A DNA stretch of 64,000 nucleotides from Sporosarcina luteola (GCA_014204635.1 JACHLS010000004.1:124001-188000); one strand, 5' to 3'; numbered from the stretch's first letter, positions 15,337-24,906 are shown. Program-made: numbers and translations. Notes: generated by a model not told the origin, from the sequence alone.

Positions 15337-17199
15337 TCATACTTGTGTCAGAAAGCCGCCATATACAACGAGTTGATTCTTCCCTGTATTTTTCGCTTTA
15401 TAAAGTGCCTGATCCGTATGATGGAATAACTCTTTGAATGATGTTTTTTGATGAAGGGACCAATTGTTCATGCCAACAGATATCGTAACTTGCGGATCTG
15501 TCGATTCCGGCACAAGAGCGACCAGTTTCCTGGCAAATTCAACTCCTTTTTGCTTTGCAATGGAGGGAAGAAAGACAGCAATCTCTTCGCCGCCCCATCG
15601 GCAGGCAATCCCCCTGCCTTTCACTGCCTCCATAATGATATCTGAAATTTGCTTTAACACCTGATCTCCAACAGCATGCCCGTACGTGTCATTCACCATT
15701 TTAAAATTGTCCACATCGATGAGAATAAAGACCCCTGATTCATTATTCTCCATGGCTTTTTTCATGTAGTTGTCCAAATAGCTTCTTGTAAATAATTTAG
15801 TCAAATTGTCCTTGTCGACTAATTCTTGCAATTTATCTCGAAGCTGTGAGTTTGAGATAGCTAGAGAAGAATGACCAATTAAGGACCTCATTAATTTAAA
15901 ACTATCAAAAGAAAAAAAGTACTCTTCTTTATGCAAAAGCAAGACAAACCCCGTCATTTCCTTTTGATGGGTGATCGGGATGGAAACGAGCGACTTGTAA
16001 GGATACCGCACTGGATCCTTTACTGCATGGTGGATATTCGCTTCAAAAACGGACTCGGCCCCTCCGAGCAAGCGCGTTGAGGCAAACTCCAAATAGTCCG
16101 CACCGCCTAATTCGAAGAAAAAACTGGAACTAGCCAATGAAATTTCATATTCCCCGCTTTCCTGGTAAAAGACGAAAGCGATTTCCATTGGTTGAAACGC
16201 TTTGACCAACTGCTGTTTCAAGAAACGAAGCATATCATTCATCTCAAGATTACTATTCAAATTCCTTGATACTTCATTGACCAGCTGCAAATCTTCCACC
16301 AGCCGATGGGACTGATCATATAAGGACGCGTTTTCCAAGCCATTGCCGGCAACATTCGATATCATGCGCACAAAACTTTTTTGCATCGCAGAAAAATCCG
16401 TACCCTCTGGCGCATTGATTTGGAGGACGCCATAGATGCCTTGCCGTCCTTTAATCGGAACATTTAATATGCTCTTGGACAAATCTGCCGCATGCTCCAT
16501 TGTCAACTCACCTGACAGGAACGCGTCCACTGCGGAAGCTCGTTCGTTCAGATAATCAAACAATCGATAGGAAAGAGATTTCCCTTTCTGTTCATGGGAT
16601 AATAATAAGTCCACTCGAAAAGAAGGGAAAGACTCCGTGACTGCTTTCACAACGCCATCCAAAATAACCGCACTGTCCATTGTGGAATTAAAAAGTTCGG
16701 TCACTTCAAACAGTTTTCGGTAATTCTTCTCCTTTTCTCTCAGAGAATGCTGGCTCACCACTTGATCGATAAAAACACTCACTGCTATTTTTAGTTCTTG
16801 CAGTAAAGGCGTCGAGGCAAACGAGTGCCATTGATCTGTCGACCGGAAGAGCATGGCGCCTAACGGGTCCAATTCCTTATTCCGAAAAATGAGATAGTCA
16901 TCTGCAAATCCATATCCGCGTTCCGTAATTTGCACAATGAATTCTTGATCATTAAAAAGTTCCCGACTGTCGATGTAGTTGGACAACAGTGACTCTGTAG
17001 TCTCTTTGCCATGCTTGTTGACCGGCAAAAACCGGTTGCTTTCATACAAGAGGAAATCAGCTTGTTCAATTCCGAAATGGGACGAAAATAGACGTTGCAA
17101 TGCTTCAAAAGTCCGTTCCAATGGAAACCCTTCCATTGAACTGGCACTTAGATCAAAAAGTCCGCACTTCAATTCATATAAGATCGTCTGATGATTCAT
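15337..17199 (-). CDS. dgcP: Diguanylate cyclase with GAF domains (DgcP/YtrP-like)
   Basis: A soluble 620-residue protein that would make cyclic di-GMP. The C-terminal GGDEF domain (about residues 455-615) starts with a DNLTKLFTRSYLD motif and carries the active loop CRWGGEEIAVFLP, a GGEEI variant that is catalytically competent in known cyclases. The N-terminal 450 residues hold two or three GAF-like sensor regions; no membrane segments are seen. The RxxD inhibitory site is not evident in front of GGEEI. Placement beside rpsD is shared with B. subtilis ytrP (dgcP). Confidence 0.9.
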   Translation of the reverse strand: MNHQTILYELKCGLFDLSASSMEGFPLERTFEALQRLFSSHFGIEQADFLLYESNRFLPVNKHGKETTESLLSNYIDSRELFNDQEFIVQITERGYGFADDYLIFRNKELDPLGAMLFRSTDQWHSFASTPLLQELKIAVSVFIDQVVSQHSLREKEKNYRKLFEVTELFNSTMDSAVILDGVVKAVTESFPSFRVDLLLSHEQKGKSLSYRLFDYLNERASAVDAFLSGELTMEHAADLSKSILNVPIKGRQGIYGVLQINAPEGTDFSAMQKSFVRMISNVAGNGLENASLYDQSHRLVEDLQLVNEVSRNLNSNLEMNDMLRFLKQQLVKAFQPMEIAFVFYQESGEYEISLASSSFFFELGGADYLEFASTRLLGGAESVFEANIHHAVKDPVRYPYKSLVSIPITHQKEMTGFVLLLHKEEYFFSFDSFKLMRSLIGHSSLAISNSQLRDKLQELVDKDNLTKLFTRSYLDNYMKKAMENNESGVFILIDVDNFKMVNDTYGHAVGDQVLKQISDIIMEAVKGRGIACRWGGEEIAVFLPSIAKQKGVEFARKLVALVPESTDPQVTISVGMNNWSLHQKTSFKELFHHTDQALYKAKNTGKNQLVVYGGFLTQV

Positions 17200-17321
17200 A
17201 CCGATGTCACCCCTGCTACAATCGTAAACGTACCGTTAATGTCTTTCTTCCATAGTAATGCATTCCACCTATAAATGCCATTAATAAATTGCGACATTCT
17301 TCGTATGGCATGAGAATTTTC

Positions 17322-17350
17322 TTGACTGATGAAGGACGGAACGGTATGAT
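17322..17350 (+). promoter_or_regulatory. SigA promoter of rpsD
   Basis: TTGACT (17322-17327), 17-base spacer, TATGAT (17345-17350). It implies a start near 17357 and a 5' leader of about 180 bases. Confidence 0.8.
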
Positions 17351-17356
17351 GGAACT

Positions 17357-17538
17357 TGTGTAAAATAGTTGCAGCAGTAGTGTGTTCCGAATTGTCCAGT
17401 CTATTCCTTTTCGAAGGTGCATCGTGTAACCTTATGGCTGCTGAGGCGAGGATGCAAGATAATAGAATGGCGTGCGGCATGAACACTTCTGGTTCTTATT
17501 TTACAACAAAATAAAACCAATTAGAGGAGGAGTCTCTC
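17357..17538 (+). promoter_or_regulatory. Long rpsD leader, candidate S4 autoregulatory RNA
   Basis: About 180 non-coding bases separate the promoter from the rpsD start. In B. subtilis the rpsD leader binds S4 and represses its own translation; length and location here fit. I did not fold it, so the specific pseudoknot is not shown. AGAGGAGGAG at 17523-17532 is the ribosome site. Confidence 0.5.
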
Positions 17539-18141
17539 ATGGCTCGTTATACAGGTCCATCATGGAAACTGTCCCGTCGTCTTGGCATTTCGCTAAGCGG
17601 AACTGGGAAAGAAATCGAAAAACGCCCTTACGCACCAGGACAACACGGTCCTAACCAACGCAAGAAACTTTCCGAATACGGATTGCAATTACAAGAAAAA
17701 CAAAAACTTCGTTTCATGTACGGCGTTAACGAACGCCAATTCAAAACGATCTTCAACAAAGCTGGTAAAATGCAAGGTAAACACGGTGAAAACTTCATGA
17801 TCCTTCTTGAAACTCGCCTTGATAACCTTGTATACCGTTTGGGTCTTGCTCGCACACGCCGTGCAGCACGCCAACTTGTCAACCACGGTCACATCCTTGT
17901 TGATGGCAAACGCGTTGACATCCCATCGTACAGCGTAAAACCAGGTCAAGAGATCTCTCTTCGTGAGAAATCCAAAAACCTTACAGCTGTCAACGAAGCG
18001 CTTGAAGTGAACAGCTATGTTCCTGACTACATTTCTTTCGATGCTGACAACAAAGTCGGTCAATTCATCCGCTTGCCAGAACGCAGCGAACTAGCTGCTG
18101 AAATCAACGAAGCACTTATCGTTGAATATTACAGCCGTTAA
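17539..18141 (+). CDS. rpsD: 30S ribosomal protein S4
   Basis: Primary 16S rRNA-binding protein of the small subunit, 200 residues. The opening [19 protein letters not shown] and the S4 RNA-binding domain ([26 protein letters not shown], residues about 93-118) are diagnostic. No cysteines in the N-terminal region, so it is the zinc-free form. Codon use is strongly biased, as for highly expressed genes. It ends in a hairpin (18145-18164, perfect 8-bp stem) plus a full terminator. Confidence 0.99.
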   Translation: MARYTGPSWKLSRRLGISLSGTGKEIEKRPYAPGQHGPNQRKKLSEYGLQLQEKQKLRFMYGVNERQFKTIFNKAGKMQGKHGENFMILLETRLDNLVYRLGLARTRRAARQLVNHGHILVDGKRVDIPSYSVKPGQEISLREKSKNLTAVNEALEVNSYVPDYISFDADNKVGQFIRLPERSELAAEINEALIVEYYSR

Positions 18142-18170
18142 TAAAATCACTTTACTAAGTGATTGGCTAA

Positions 18171-18210
18171 AAGCCTCGGAAACCCTTGTAACACCAGGGT
18201 TCCGGGGCTT
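18171..18210 (+). terminator. rpsD terminator
   Basis: AAGCCTCGGAAACCC pairs with GGGTTCCGGGGCTT, then TTTTTGTTTTT. Confidence 0.92.
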
Positions 18211-18248
18211 TTTGTTTTTATAGATGATGCATTAACACGAATGCATTT

Positions 18249-18310
18249 GGGGCTAGTATCGGGGCGAATCGGGAGAAAAAATGTGGGTGGGGAGGTATCG
18301 GAGAGAGGGG
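18249..18310 (+). other. G-tract-rich purine stretch
   Basis: About 62 bases with six runs of three or more G on the coding strand and the echoing words TATCGG, AATCGG, TATCGG. It lies between the rpsD terminator and the next gene. No gene or known element recognised. Confidence 0.5.
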
Positions 18311-18378
18311 TTTTATAGCCACCTCCTTCCATTTATATTACAATATACACAAACGATTTTACGAAGGGAGGGTTCAAT

Positions 18379-18921
18379 TTGAGCAACGGAATAAAATGGC
18401 TCATAGGTGGAATTATTGGTTTCGGAATCCTAGCCATAGGAGGTACATTGCTAGTTGGTTGGTTATTCATCTCAACCGTAAAAACGAGTACCACTGTGGA
18501 AGGTTCGACAATTGAAGATGAAATTACGATAGATGAAATTATGATAGATGAAAATGGTGAGTCAGAAGATCCCAATGCTGCAGCTAGCCAATCCACAGAC
18601 TCCTTAGATTGGTTCTCGCTTGAACCCATTGACATCAAACAACTAAAAAAGAATCCTGATAAGTACAAAGGTGAAATGATCACCTACGAAGGACAAATCG
18701 TACAAATCTTCGAAGACGGTGAGTACACAAATATGCGATTAGCTGTTAACGGTGATTACAACGATATTGTTTTCATAAAATATTTTGGGCTTACCGACTT
18801 TGTGGAAGACGACTTCGTCACTATTAACGGGACTGTGTATGGCGCTTATTCTTACGAGTCACAGGCAGGGCAGAAAATTTCTGTACCCGGATTAATCGCT
18901 GATAAAATTGTTTCATTTTAA
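18379..18921 (+). CDS. Membrane-anchored protein with OB-fold-like domain
   Basis: A 180-residue protein of unknown function. One N-terminal membrane segment (about residues 5-30, IGGIIGFGILAIGGTLLVGWLF) is followed by a Thr/Asp/Glu/Ser-rich linker (residues 33-75) and an extracytoplasmic domain that resembles the tRNA_anti-like OB fold found in small secreted proteins: LKKNPDKYKGEMITYEGQIVQI, then DDFVTINGTVYG. Start is TTG at 18379 after GAAGGGAGG. It is the first gene of the accessory block and has no obvious partner. Confidence 0.75.
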   Translation: MSNGIKWLIGGIIGFGILAIGGTLLVGWLFISTVKTSTTVEGSTIEDEITIDEIMIDENGESEDPNAAASQSTDSLDWFSLEPIDIKQLKKNPDKYKGEMITYEGQIVQIFEDGEYTNMRLAVNGDYNDIVFIKYFGLTDFVEDDFVTINGTVYGAYSYESQAGQKISVPGLIADKIVSF

Positions 18922-18927
18922 GAACAG

Positions 18928-18958
18928 GCCATTCCCGATTGTTGAATGGTCTTTTTTA
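18928..18958 (+). terminator. Terminator after the OB-fold protein gene
   Basis: GGCCATTC pairs with GAATGGTC, followed by TTTTTT. Confidence 0.85.
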
Positions 18959-18960
18959 GA

Positions 18961-19227
18961 CAAGCTCTTTTCGATTTCGACGTCTAACATTGAGAAATAT
19001 TCTTACGTCCTCATATCTAAGGAACTCTTACTTTGAACGATTGTCTTTTCTAACTCATTTTATTTTTATGTAATTTTGTTAAGTTTTGGTGCGTCAGTCC
19101 ACCTACCTACACTCTTCTTTCGATTTTTAGAACAACCTACTAGACATACTTTATTCCATAGTAATCTCCGATTTTCTACATCAATCGACAAATTGTTATA
19201 ATTTAATGTAAATTTTGTTTTTCTATA
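18961..19227. other. AT-rich intergenic stretch
   Basis: About 270 bases, clearly richer in A and T than neighbouring DNA, without an open frame or ribosome site that I would support. It ends at the promoter of the small secreted protein. Composition suggests acquired or decaying DNA. Confidence 0.5.
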
Positions 19228-19256
19228 TTGACGAAACATTTTAAACTTGCTATTAT
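19228..19256 (+). promoter_or_regulatory. Strong SigA promoter of the small secreted protein
   Basis: TTGACG (19228-19233), 17-base spacer, TATTAT (19251-19256). Confidence 0.8.
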
Positions 19257-19298
19257 CTTTCTTGTAACAAACAACAACCTTAGAAGGAGATGGATGTT

Positions 19299-19586
19299 TT
19301 GGTTAAGATTAATAAGTTTGTTAAATTGGCAGTACCTTTGGCTTTAGGACTAGCTTTTTGCGGGTTAAATACCACAAATGCTGATGCAGCAGTTCTACCA
19401 GTAAAAAATGAATATGGTAGTGGAAGTGGTAAAACTACTCCAAAAATTAAACCAACTGGCCTTAATAGAGCACTAGCACCAACACAAGTCGAAGTGAATT
19501 CAAGAGTATCAAGCGTTTTGAACGGCGGTGGAATTGGAAATTATAGACAAGCTGGCGCCTATCAAAACACTTACAAAAATCGCTAA
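19299..19586 (+). CDS. Small secreted protein of unknown function
   Basis: About 95 residues, no recognised family. A Sec signal peptide is clear (residues 1-29: VKINKFVK, hydrophobic LAVPLALGLAFCGL, cleavage after NADA). The mature part of about 65 residues is rich in Gly, Ser, Asn and Thr, cysteine-free, with no membrane segment. AGAAGGAGA at 19282-19290 sits 9 bases before TTG 19299; the in-frame ATG at 19290 overlaps it, so TTG is preferred. It has its own strong promoter and terminator, so it is a free-standing unit. A secreted peptide such as a bacteriocin or matrix factor is conceivable but unsupported. Confidence 0.7.
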   Translation: MVKINKFVKLAVPLALGLAFCGLNTTNADAAVLPVKNEYGSGSGKTTPKIKPTGLNRALAPTQVEVNSRVSSVLNGGGIGNYRQAGAYQNTYKNR

Positions 19587-19595
19587 TAAGTATTG

Positions 19596-19626
19596 GAAAG
19601 AAAGGGGCCTTCACCTCTTTCTTTTT
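19596..19626 (+). terminator. Terminator after the small secreted protein
   Basis: GAAAGAAAGGGG / CCTCTTTCTTT hairpin followed by TTTTTT. Confidence 0.85.
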
Positions 19627-20061
19627 TATTCTTAGATTAATAGTTAACTATTTCTCTACATAACTTACCTGCTACTATATTTAAATTGGCTGTTTTATTG
19701 GCCAAAATTACTACCTCACACGCCTCTACTACTCTGCCAGCAGCTCTTCATCCGTCATCTTGGTAAAGGCCGCTTCGTTTTACTTGCTCCCACTATAAGG
19801 AATGAATGTTCGTATATAAACAAAAAAACGACCAAACCGATTAAGGAACCGGCGTTGGTTGTCCGGGTGATTTGGTGATACAAAACCCTATCATAAAATA
19901 CATTAATTCTTTTAAGTGGATGAGCGGCAATACATATATATTCAATTCAATTAATGAAGGTGAGAAAAGACTAGCCAGAGCAAATGACTACAACATAGAG
20001 GATATAAAAAAGTCCCGTCGAATTCTAAATAAGAAACCAAACGAAAGGCGGTACTTACCCC
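19627..20061. other. Intergenic DNA with probable gene remnants
   Basis: No solid gene. On the minus strand near 19735-19785 the reading FTKMTDEELLAE followed by a stop looks like a short relic of a protein. An inverted repeat (AACGACCAAACC / GGTTGTC-type, about 19828-19865) resembles a worn terminator. The stretch is AT-rich and probably decayed. Confidence 0.4.
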
Positions 20062-20093
20062 ATGAACGTAAAAACTTCACCCATTGCGTGTAA
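19872..20093 (+). CDS. Doubtful small ORF, possible remnant
   Basis: A 73-codon frame starting TTG-GTG, rich in Lys, Asn and Arg. It lacks a convincing ribosome site and overlaps the start of the following VOC gene by 32 bases in another frame. No family recognised. It may be the broken end of an older gene. Confidence 0.25.
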   Translation: MVIQNPIIKYINSFKWMSGNTYIFNSINEGEKRLARANDYNIEDIKKSRRILNKKPNERRYLPHERKNFTHCV

Positions 20094-20445
20094 AATTAAT
20101 AATGTGTTTATTCATGTCAGCGACTTAAAGACATCTGTCAAATGGTATGCTGATCTTCTTGGTCTATCCATTGATGAATCAACAGTCGAATCGCCGGTCC
20201 ATAATATTCCGATCACTGGCGAAACTGGGTTGACACTGGACGATCATACATTCGATCCCGGTTTTACACTTGCCCCCTCTTCACATGTTCTCTTTAATTT
20301 CTATGTAGAGGATATTGATGAAGCCTATCAATTTACTCAAGCAAACAACATTCAAGTTACAAGGGAAATCGAACGGATTGGCGAGTTTGCTTATTTTAAT
20401 TTCCAAGATCCGGACGGCAATGTCTTGATGATCTGCAACGGTTAA
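20062..20445 (+). CDS. VOC-superfamily (glyoxalase-like) protein
   Basis: A 127-residue vicinal-oxygen-chelate protein made of two beta-alpha-beta-beta-beta modules: INNVFIHVSDLKTSVKWYADLLGL at residues 12-35 and FNFYVEDIDEAYQF...FAYFNFQDPDGNVLMIC at the C-terminal half. The second half ends in the usual DPDGN motif with a nearby Glu/Phe/Asn-rich strand. Substrate unknown; such proteins range from dioxygenases to antibiotic-binding proteins. AAAGGCGG precedes the ATG by about 10 bases. Confidence 0.8.
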   Translation: MNVKTSPIACKINNVFIHVSDLKTSVKWYADLLGLSIDESTVESPVHNIPITGETGLTLDDHTFDPGFTLAPSSHVLFNFYVEDIDEAYQFTQANNIQVTREIERIGEFAYFNFQDPDGNVLMICNG

Positions 20446-20453
20446 TGAAAAAA

Positions 20454-20490
20454 GAAGGCAGCAAATCGTCGTTCACGTTGTGCTGCCTTC
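20454..20490. terminator. Bidirectional terminator between the VOC gene and ligD
   Basis: GAAGGCAGCA pairs with TGCTGCCTTC; A and T runs flank it. The genes converge. Confidence 0.85.
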
Positions 20491-20520
20491 CCGTCTCCTC
20501 AAACAAATAAGCCGATTCTC

Positions 20521-22347
20521 TTACTCGGACAATTGTTGTAAAACCTCTTGAAACGGCTGCTTGGCTCCGGCTTCCTTAAAATTCCGAAATGGATTCCCAA
20601 TTTGCTTCAACCGTTCCAATACAGTCGGAATGGTGAACATTTCCGGACCAAGTTGACGCGTCACCTCATGCCATTCGAGCGGGGTTGCAACTGTCGCCAG
20701 CTCTCCCCCACGGGTGGAATAGGGTGCGACGATCGTCTTTCCTTCGTGATGCTGGACATAATCGATATATAGCCGGCTTCCCCTATTCTTTTTTAGCCGC
20801 TCTGTCGTGAACCAATCCGGTTCCTGATCGCATAAAAATTCAGCGACAAATTGGGTAAAGATTCTAGTATGGTCGTAGGTAAACATATTAAAGGGAAGAG
20901 GGAGATATACTTGCAGTCCTTTTCCTCCGGAAGTTTTAATGAATGACTCCAAGTTAAATTGATCGAAAATCACCTTCAGTCGCAGGGCTGCTTCAATTGC
21001 TAACGAAAACTCCTGAACAGAAGGCGGATCCAAATCGAAGACGATTTCTGTTGGATAGACTGTATCAATTGTCTGGAACGGGATGTGATATTCAAGCGCA
21101 AGCTGATTACCGAGCCAAAGTAATGTCTGGATGTCGTTGCAAAGAAGGTAATCGATACCTTCCTCCCTCTTCGTTTTCACAAAATCAGGCTTATAATCAG
21201 GGGCATTTTTCTGATAAAACCGTTCCCCCACCACACCATGCGGATAACGGATAACCGTCAGCAGCCGGTTATGCAGGAATGGTCCCATATGCGGAAAGAC
21301 TGCTTGCAGATAATATAAAAAATCATCTTTTTCAATCCCCATCTTCGGCCAAACCGGCTTGTCAGGGTGCGTGATTGGCACCGTTTCCGGAATCGGATGT
21401 AATTCACGGTTCAGCAGTCTCCAATGGCAATGCTTCGCATCCATTTCAAAATCAAAGCTATGAAATCTTGGTTCACGCAAATGTTTTCCATCAAAATCAA
21501 TGCAAGCGACTTTCACGCAAACCGAGGGGTCCAATTGCCATGTTTCCTCCTCGATTTTCGTTCCATTCGACATGAATAAACCTGCAAGCGCCTGAAATTC
21601 CTCGTCGGAGAGTCCATGCCGGAACGTCACAATATCTATGAGCTGATCTTCTTTGTATATACTTCCTGTATAGAAACCGTTGGTCGCTTCATACTTGGTG
21701 ACTATGACATGGACGGTTCTCCAATGTTTCACTTTCACCCAATGCGGTGACCGTTTTTCATTCGACCAGACACTCGTTTTTTTCTTGGCCACAATCCCTT
21801 CTCCATTATGTACTTGGATGACTTCCCATAGCTTGGACGATTGTGTAAAATCCTCGATGAGCTGCAGAGATTCACTGTTGCCATATTCAACTGCTACCGA
21901 AAGTTCAGATTTTGTAAAAATGGTTCGCAACTTCTTTTTCCTTTTTAGGAGTGATTCGCCCGAAACGTCTTCTCCTTTCCATGTCAGCAAATCAAAGACG
22001 ACATAATGGCAAGGAAAGCGCATCGCGTGATTGCGGATTGCATCGGCTTTGCGCATCCTTCCCCTTGTCTGTACGACTGTAAATTCGCTTTTATAGCTAT
22101 TCAGCAAATGGACAAGCTCTCCATCGAGCTGCAACGGAAGATAGGCTTTTATTTTCTCATGAACTTCATGGCAAAAACCAATGATTTCCGGGAACATGTC
22201 ATTCAATCTGTTTCCATTTCGGCTCGTCAGCGTTATGGCCGTTTCCGACCATTCCAATAGGCATCGGAAGCCATCGTATTTTGTTTCATATATCCATCCC
22301 TCGCCTGTCGGAATGGAATCTGCTTCTGTCAGTAACATCGGTTTCAT
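20521..22347 (-). CDS. ligD: ATP-dependent DNA ligase LigD (ligase plus polymerase domains)
   Basis: Seals double-strand breaks in bacterial non-homologous end joining together with Ku. A 608-residue two-domain enzyme: the N-terminal ligase (residues about 1-310) has the nucleotidyl lysine in ETKYDGFR (Lys23) and EGIVAKKK; the C-terminal archaeo-eukaryotic-primase-like polymerase (about 325-600) has VFDLDPP with the metal aspartates and SGGKGLQVYLPL. The phosphoesterase domain of Mycobacterium/Pseudomonas LigD is absent, as in Bacillus. ATG at 22347 has GAGGTGG upstream; a start at 22383 has none. Divergent from ku. Confidence 0.95.
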   Translation of the reverse strand: MKPMLLTEADSIPTGEGWIYETKYDGFRCLLEWSETAITLTSRNGNRLNDMFPEIIGFCHEVHEKIKAYLPLQLDGELVHLLNSYKSEFTVVQTRGRMRKADAIRNHAMRFPCHYVVFDLLTWKGEDVSGESLLKRKKKLRTIFTKSELSVAVEYGNSESLQLIEDFTQSSKLWEVIQVHNGEGIVAKKKTSVWSNEKRSPHWVKVKHWRTVHVIVTKYEATNGFYTGSIYKEDQLIDIVTFRHGLSDEEFQALAGLFMSNGTKIEEETWQLDPSVCVKVACIDFDGKHLREPRFHSFDFEMDAKHCHWRLLNRELHPIPETVPITHPDKPVWPKMGIEKDDFLYYLQAVFPHMGPFLHNRLLTVIRYPHGVVGERFYQKNAPDYKPDFVKTKREEGIDYLLCNDIQTLLWLGNQLALEYHIPFQTIDTVYPTEIVFDLDPPSVQEFSLAIEAALRLKVIFDQFNLESFIKTSGGKGLQVYLPLPFNMFTYDHTRIFTQFVAEFLCDQEPDWFTTERLKKNRGSRLYIDYVQHHEGKTIVAPYSTRGGELATVATPLEWHEVTRQLGPEMFTIPTVLERLKQIGNPFRNFKEAGAKQPFQEVLQQLSE

Positions 22348-22397
22348 GCATACCACCTCATTGTCTACGTTATTGTTTGGCATTCACCATTTTCTCT

Positions 22398-22426
22398 ACA
22401 TAAGAATTCAATCGCTTCCCATACTA
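22398..22426 (+). promoter_or_regulatory. SigG-like forespore promoter of ku
   Basis: CATACTA (22420-22426) is the ideal SigG -10 box. Seventeen bases upstream, ACATA (22398-22402) fits four of five positions of the -35 consensus GNATR. The B. subtilis ku-ligD genes are known to be SigG dependent. Confidence 0.65.
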
Positions 22427-22446
22427 AAGAAAAAGCAGGTGACTCT

Positions 22447-23274
22447 ATGCATACCATTTGGAAAGGAAGCATCAGCTTCGGTCTTGTCAACATTCCGATC
22501 AAACTTCATGCCGCAACGGAAAATAATGATGTTAAATTACGCCAACTCCACAAAGAATGCCATTCACCGATCAGTTATCAGAAAGTATGTCCTATTTGCG
22601 AAAAAGAAGTCCAAACTGAGGATATTGTGAAAGCGTATGAATATACGAAGAACAAGTTCGTGGTGCTCGATGACGAGGAATTGGAGAAATTGAAAAAGGA
22701 AAATGAAGACAAAGCGGTGGAAATTATCGACTTTGTCAAATTAGAGGAAATTGACCCCATCTACTTTGAACGGAGCTATTTCATGGCACCTGATGCAAGC
22801 GGCGGCAAAGCATACGCTTTATTGCGAAAAGCCCTTCAAGAATCCGGAAAAATAGGCGTTGCCAAGATCATCATTCGATCAAAAGAACAATTAGCTGTGG
22901 TCCGTGTCTACAAGGATGCATTATTAATGGAAACAATCCATTTTCCGGATGAAGTGCGAAATGTGCAGGAAGTGCCGAATATTCCAAGCGCGGACTCCGT
23001 TGTGCAAAAAGAATTGGACACCGCCCTCTTACTAGTTGACCAATTAACGACCGCTTTTGATCCGACCAAATATACAGATGAATACCGTACTGCTCTAATG
23101 GATTTGATTGAGGAGAAAAAGTCTGGAAACCGGACAGTGGCGGCGAGCGAGAAGCAGCCTGCCGCGCCAGCCAATGTGACCGATCTAATGGCAGCGCTCC
23201 AAGCTTCCCTAGACAAAACGAAAAAGAAAAAGCCGGCAGCGAGGAAAAAAGCAACTGCAAAGAAAAATGCGTAA
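22447..23274 (+). CDS. ku: DNA-end-binding protein Ku
   Basis: Ring-shaped homodimer that threads onto broken DNA ends and recruits LigD. The 275-residue bacterial Ku begins with the signature HTIWKGSISFGLVNIPIKL and retains the beta-barrel core (residues to about 245). The C-terminal tail (about 252-275) is a lysine/alanine-rich extension (KKKKPAARKKATAKK) like those that bind DNA in other bacterial Ku proteins. Divergent from ligD with 99 bases between the starts. CAGGTG-type weak ribosome site. Confidence 0.96.
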   Translation: MHTIWKGSISFGLVNIPIKLHAATENNDVKLRQLHKECHSPISYQKVCPICEKEVQTEDIVKAYEYTKNKFVVLDDEELEKLKKENEDKAVEIIDFVKLEEIDPIYFERSYFMAPDASGGKAYALLRKALQESGKIGVAKIIIRSKEQLAVVRVYKDALLMETIHFPDEVRNVQEVPNIPSADSVVQKELDTALLLVDQLTTAFDPTKYTDEYRTALMDLIEEKKSGNRTVAASEKQPAAPANVTDLMAALQASLDKTKKKKPAARKKATAKKNA

Positions 23275-23304
23275 TACCTTTTGCTGTCTATGCAAAAAAA
23301 ACAA

Positions 23305-23332
23305 AAGCTGTTCGTCACGGGACGAACAGCTT
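23305..23332. terminator. Bidirectional terminator between ku and tyrS
   Basis: Perfect 12-bp stem AAGCTGTTCGTC / GACGAACAGCTT, 4-base loop, T/A runs on both sides. Confidence 0.92.
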
Positions 23333-23339
23333 CATTTTT

Positions 23340-24608
<1,269 letters not shown>

Positions 24609-24624
24609 TTAGACCCCTCCTAGA

Positions 24625-24872
24625 ATTAAAAAAGCCCTGCACAATTCAATAGAATTATGCAGGGACGTTCATCACAATGTTGTGCAACGCGGTACCACCC
24701 AGCTTGAGAAACAAATGTTTCTCCGCTCTTTAGCACTAACGCCGCGTCCGCGATTGCATTCCAAAGCTGTAATTCGCAAACGTCCTACCGGACAGCTTTC
24801 ACCAGCCGCTGCCTCTCTAAACGGATCAAACGTCACTACTCCGACTTTTTCATCATGCAATAAAAAGATATA
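24625..24872 (-). promoter_or_regulatory. Tyr-responsive T-box leader of tyrS
   Basis: The T-box core CTGGGTGGTACCGCG is at 24688-24702 (complement). A Tyr codon TAC at 24769-24771 sits in the expected stem I specifier context (GCGAAT-TAC-AGC). The intrinsic terminator is the CCCTGC...GCAGGG hairpin at 24635-24664 followed by TTTTTT. Uncharged tRNA-Tyr would stabilise the antiterminator. Confidence 0.93.
24635..24664 (-). terminator. T-box terminator hairpin of tyrS
   Basis: CCCTGCATAATTCTA paired with its near-complement, then a T run, ahead of the tyrS ribosome site. Confidence 0.88.
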
Positions 24873-24878
24873 TCCCTT

Positions 24879-24906
24879 ATTGTAGTATAAAATAGTCACT
24901 TGTCAA
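24879..24906 (-). promoter_or_regulatory. SigA promoter of the tyrS T-box transcript
   Basis: Consensus TTGACA (24901-24906, complement), 16-base spacer, TACAAT (24879-24884). Confidence 0.8.

Noticed and set aside
14941-15429. 162-codon plus-strand frame
   Set aside because: It overlaps two minus-strand genes and the spacer between them, with no ribosome site or recognisable product.
18147-18332. 61-codon minus-strand frame over the rpsD terminator
   Set aside because: It consists of terminator and G-tract DNA; no start signal.
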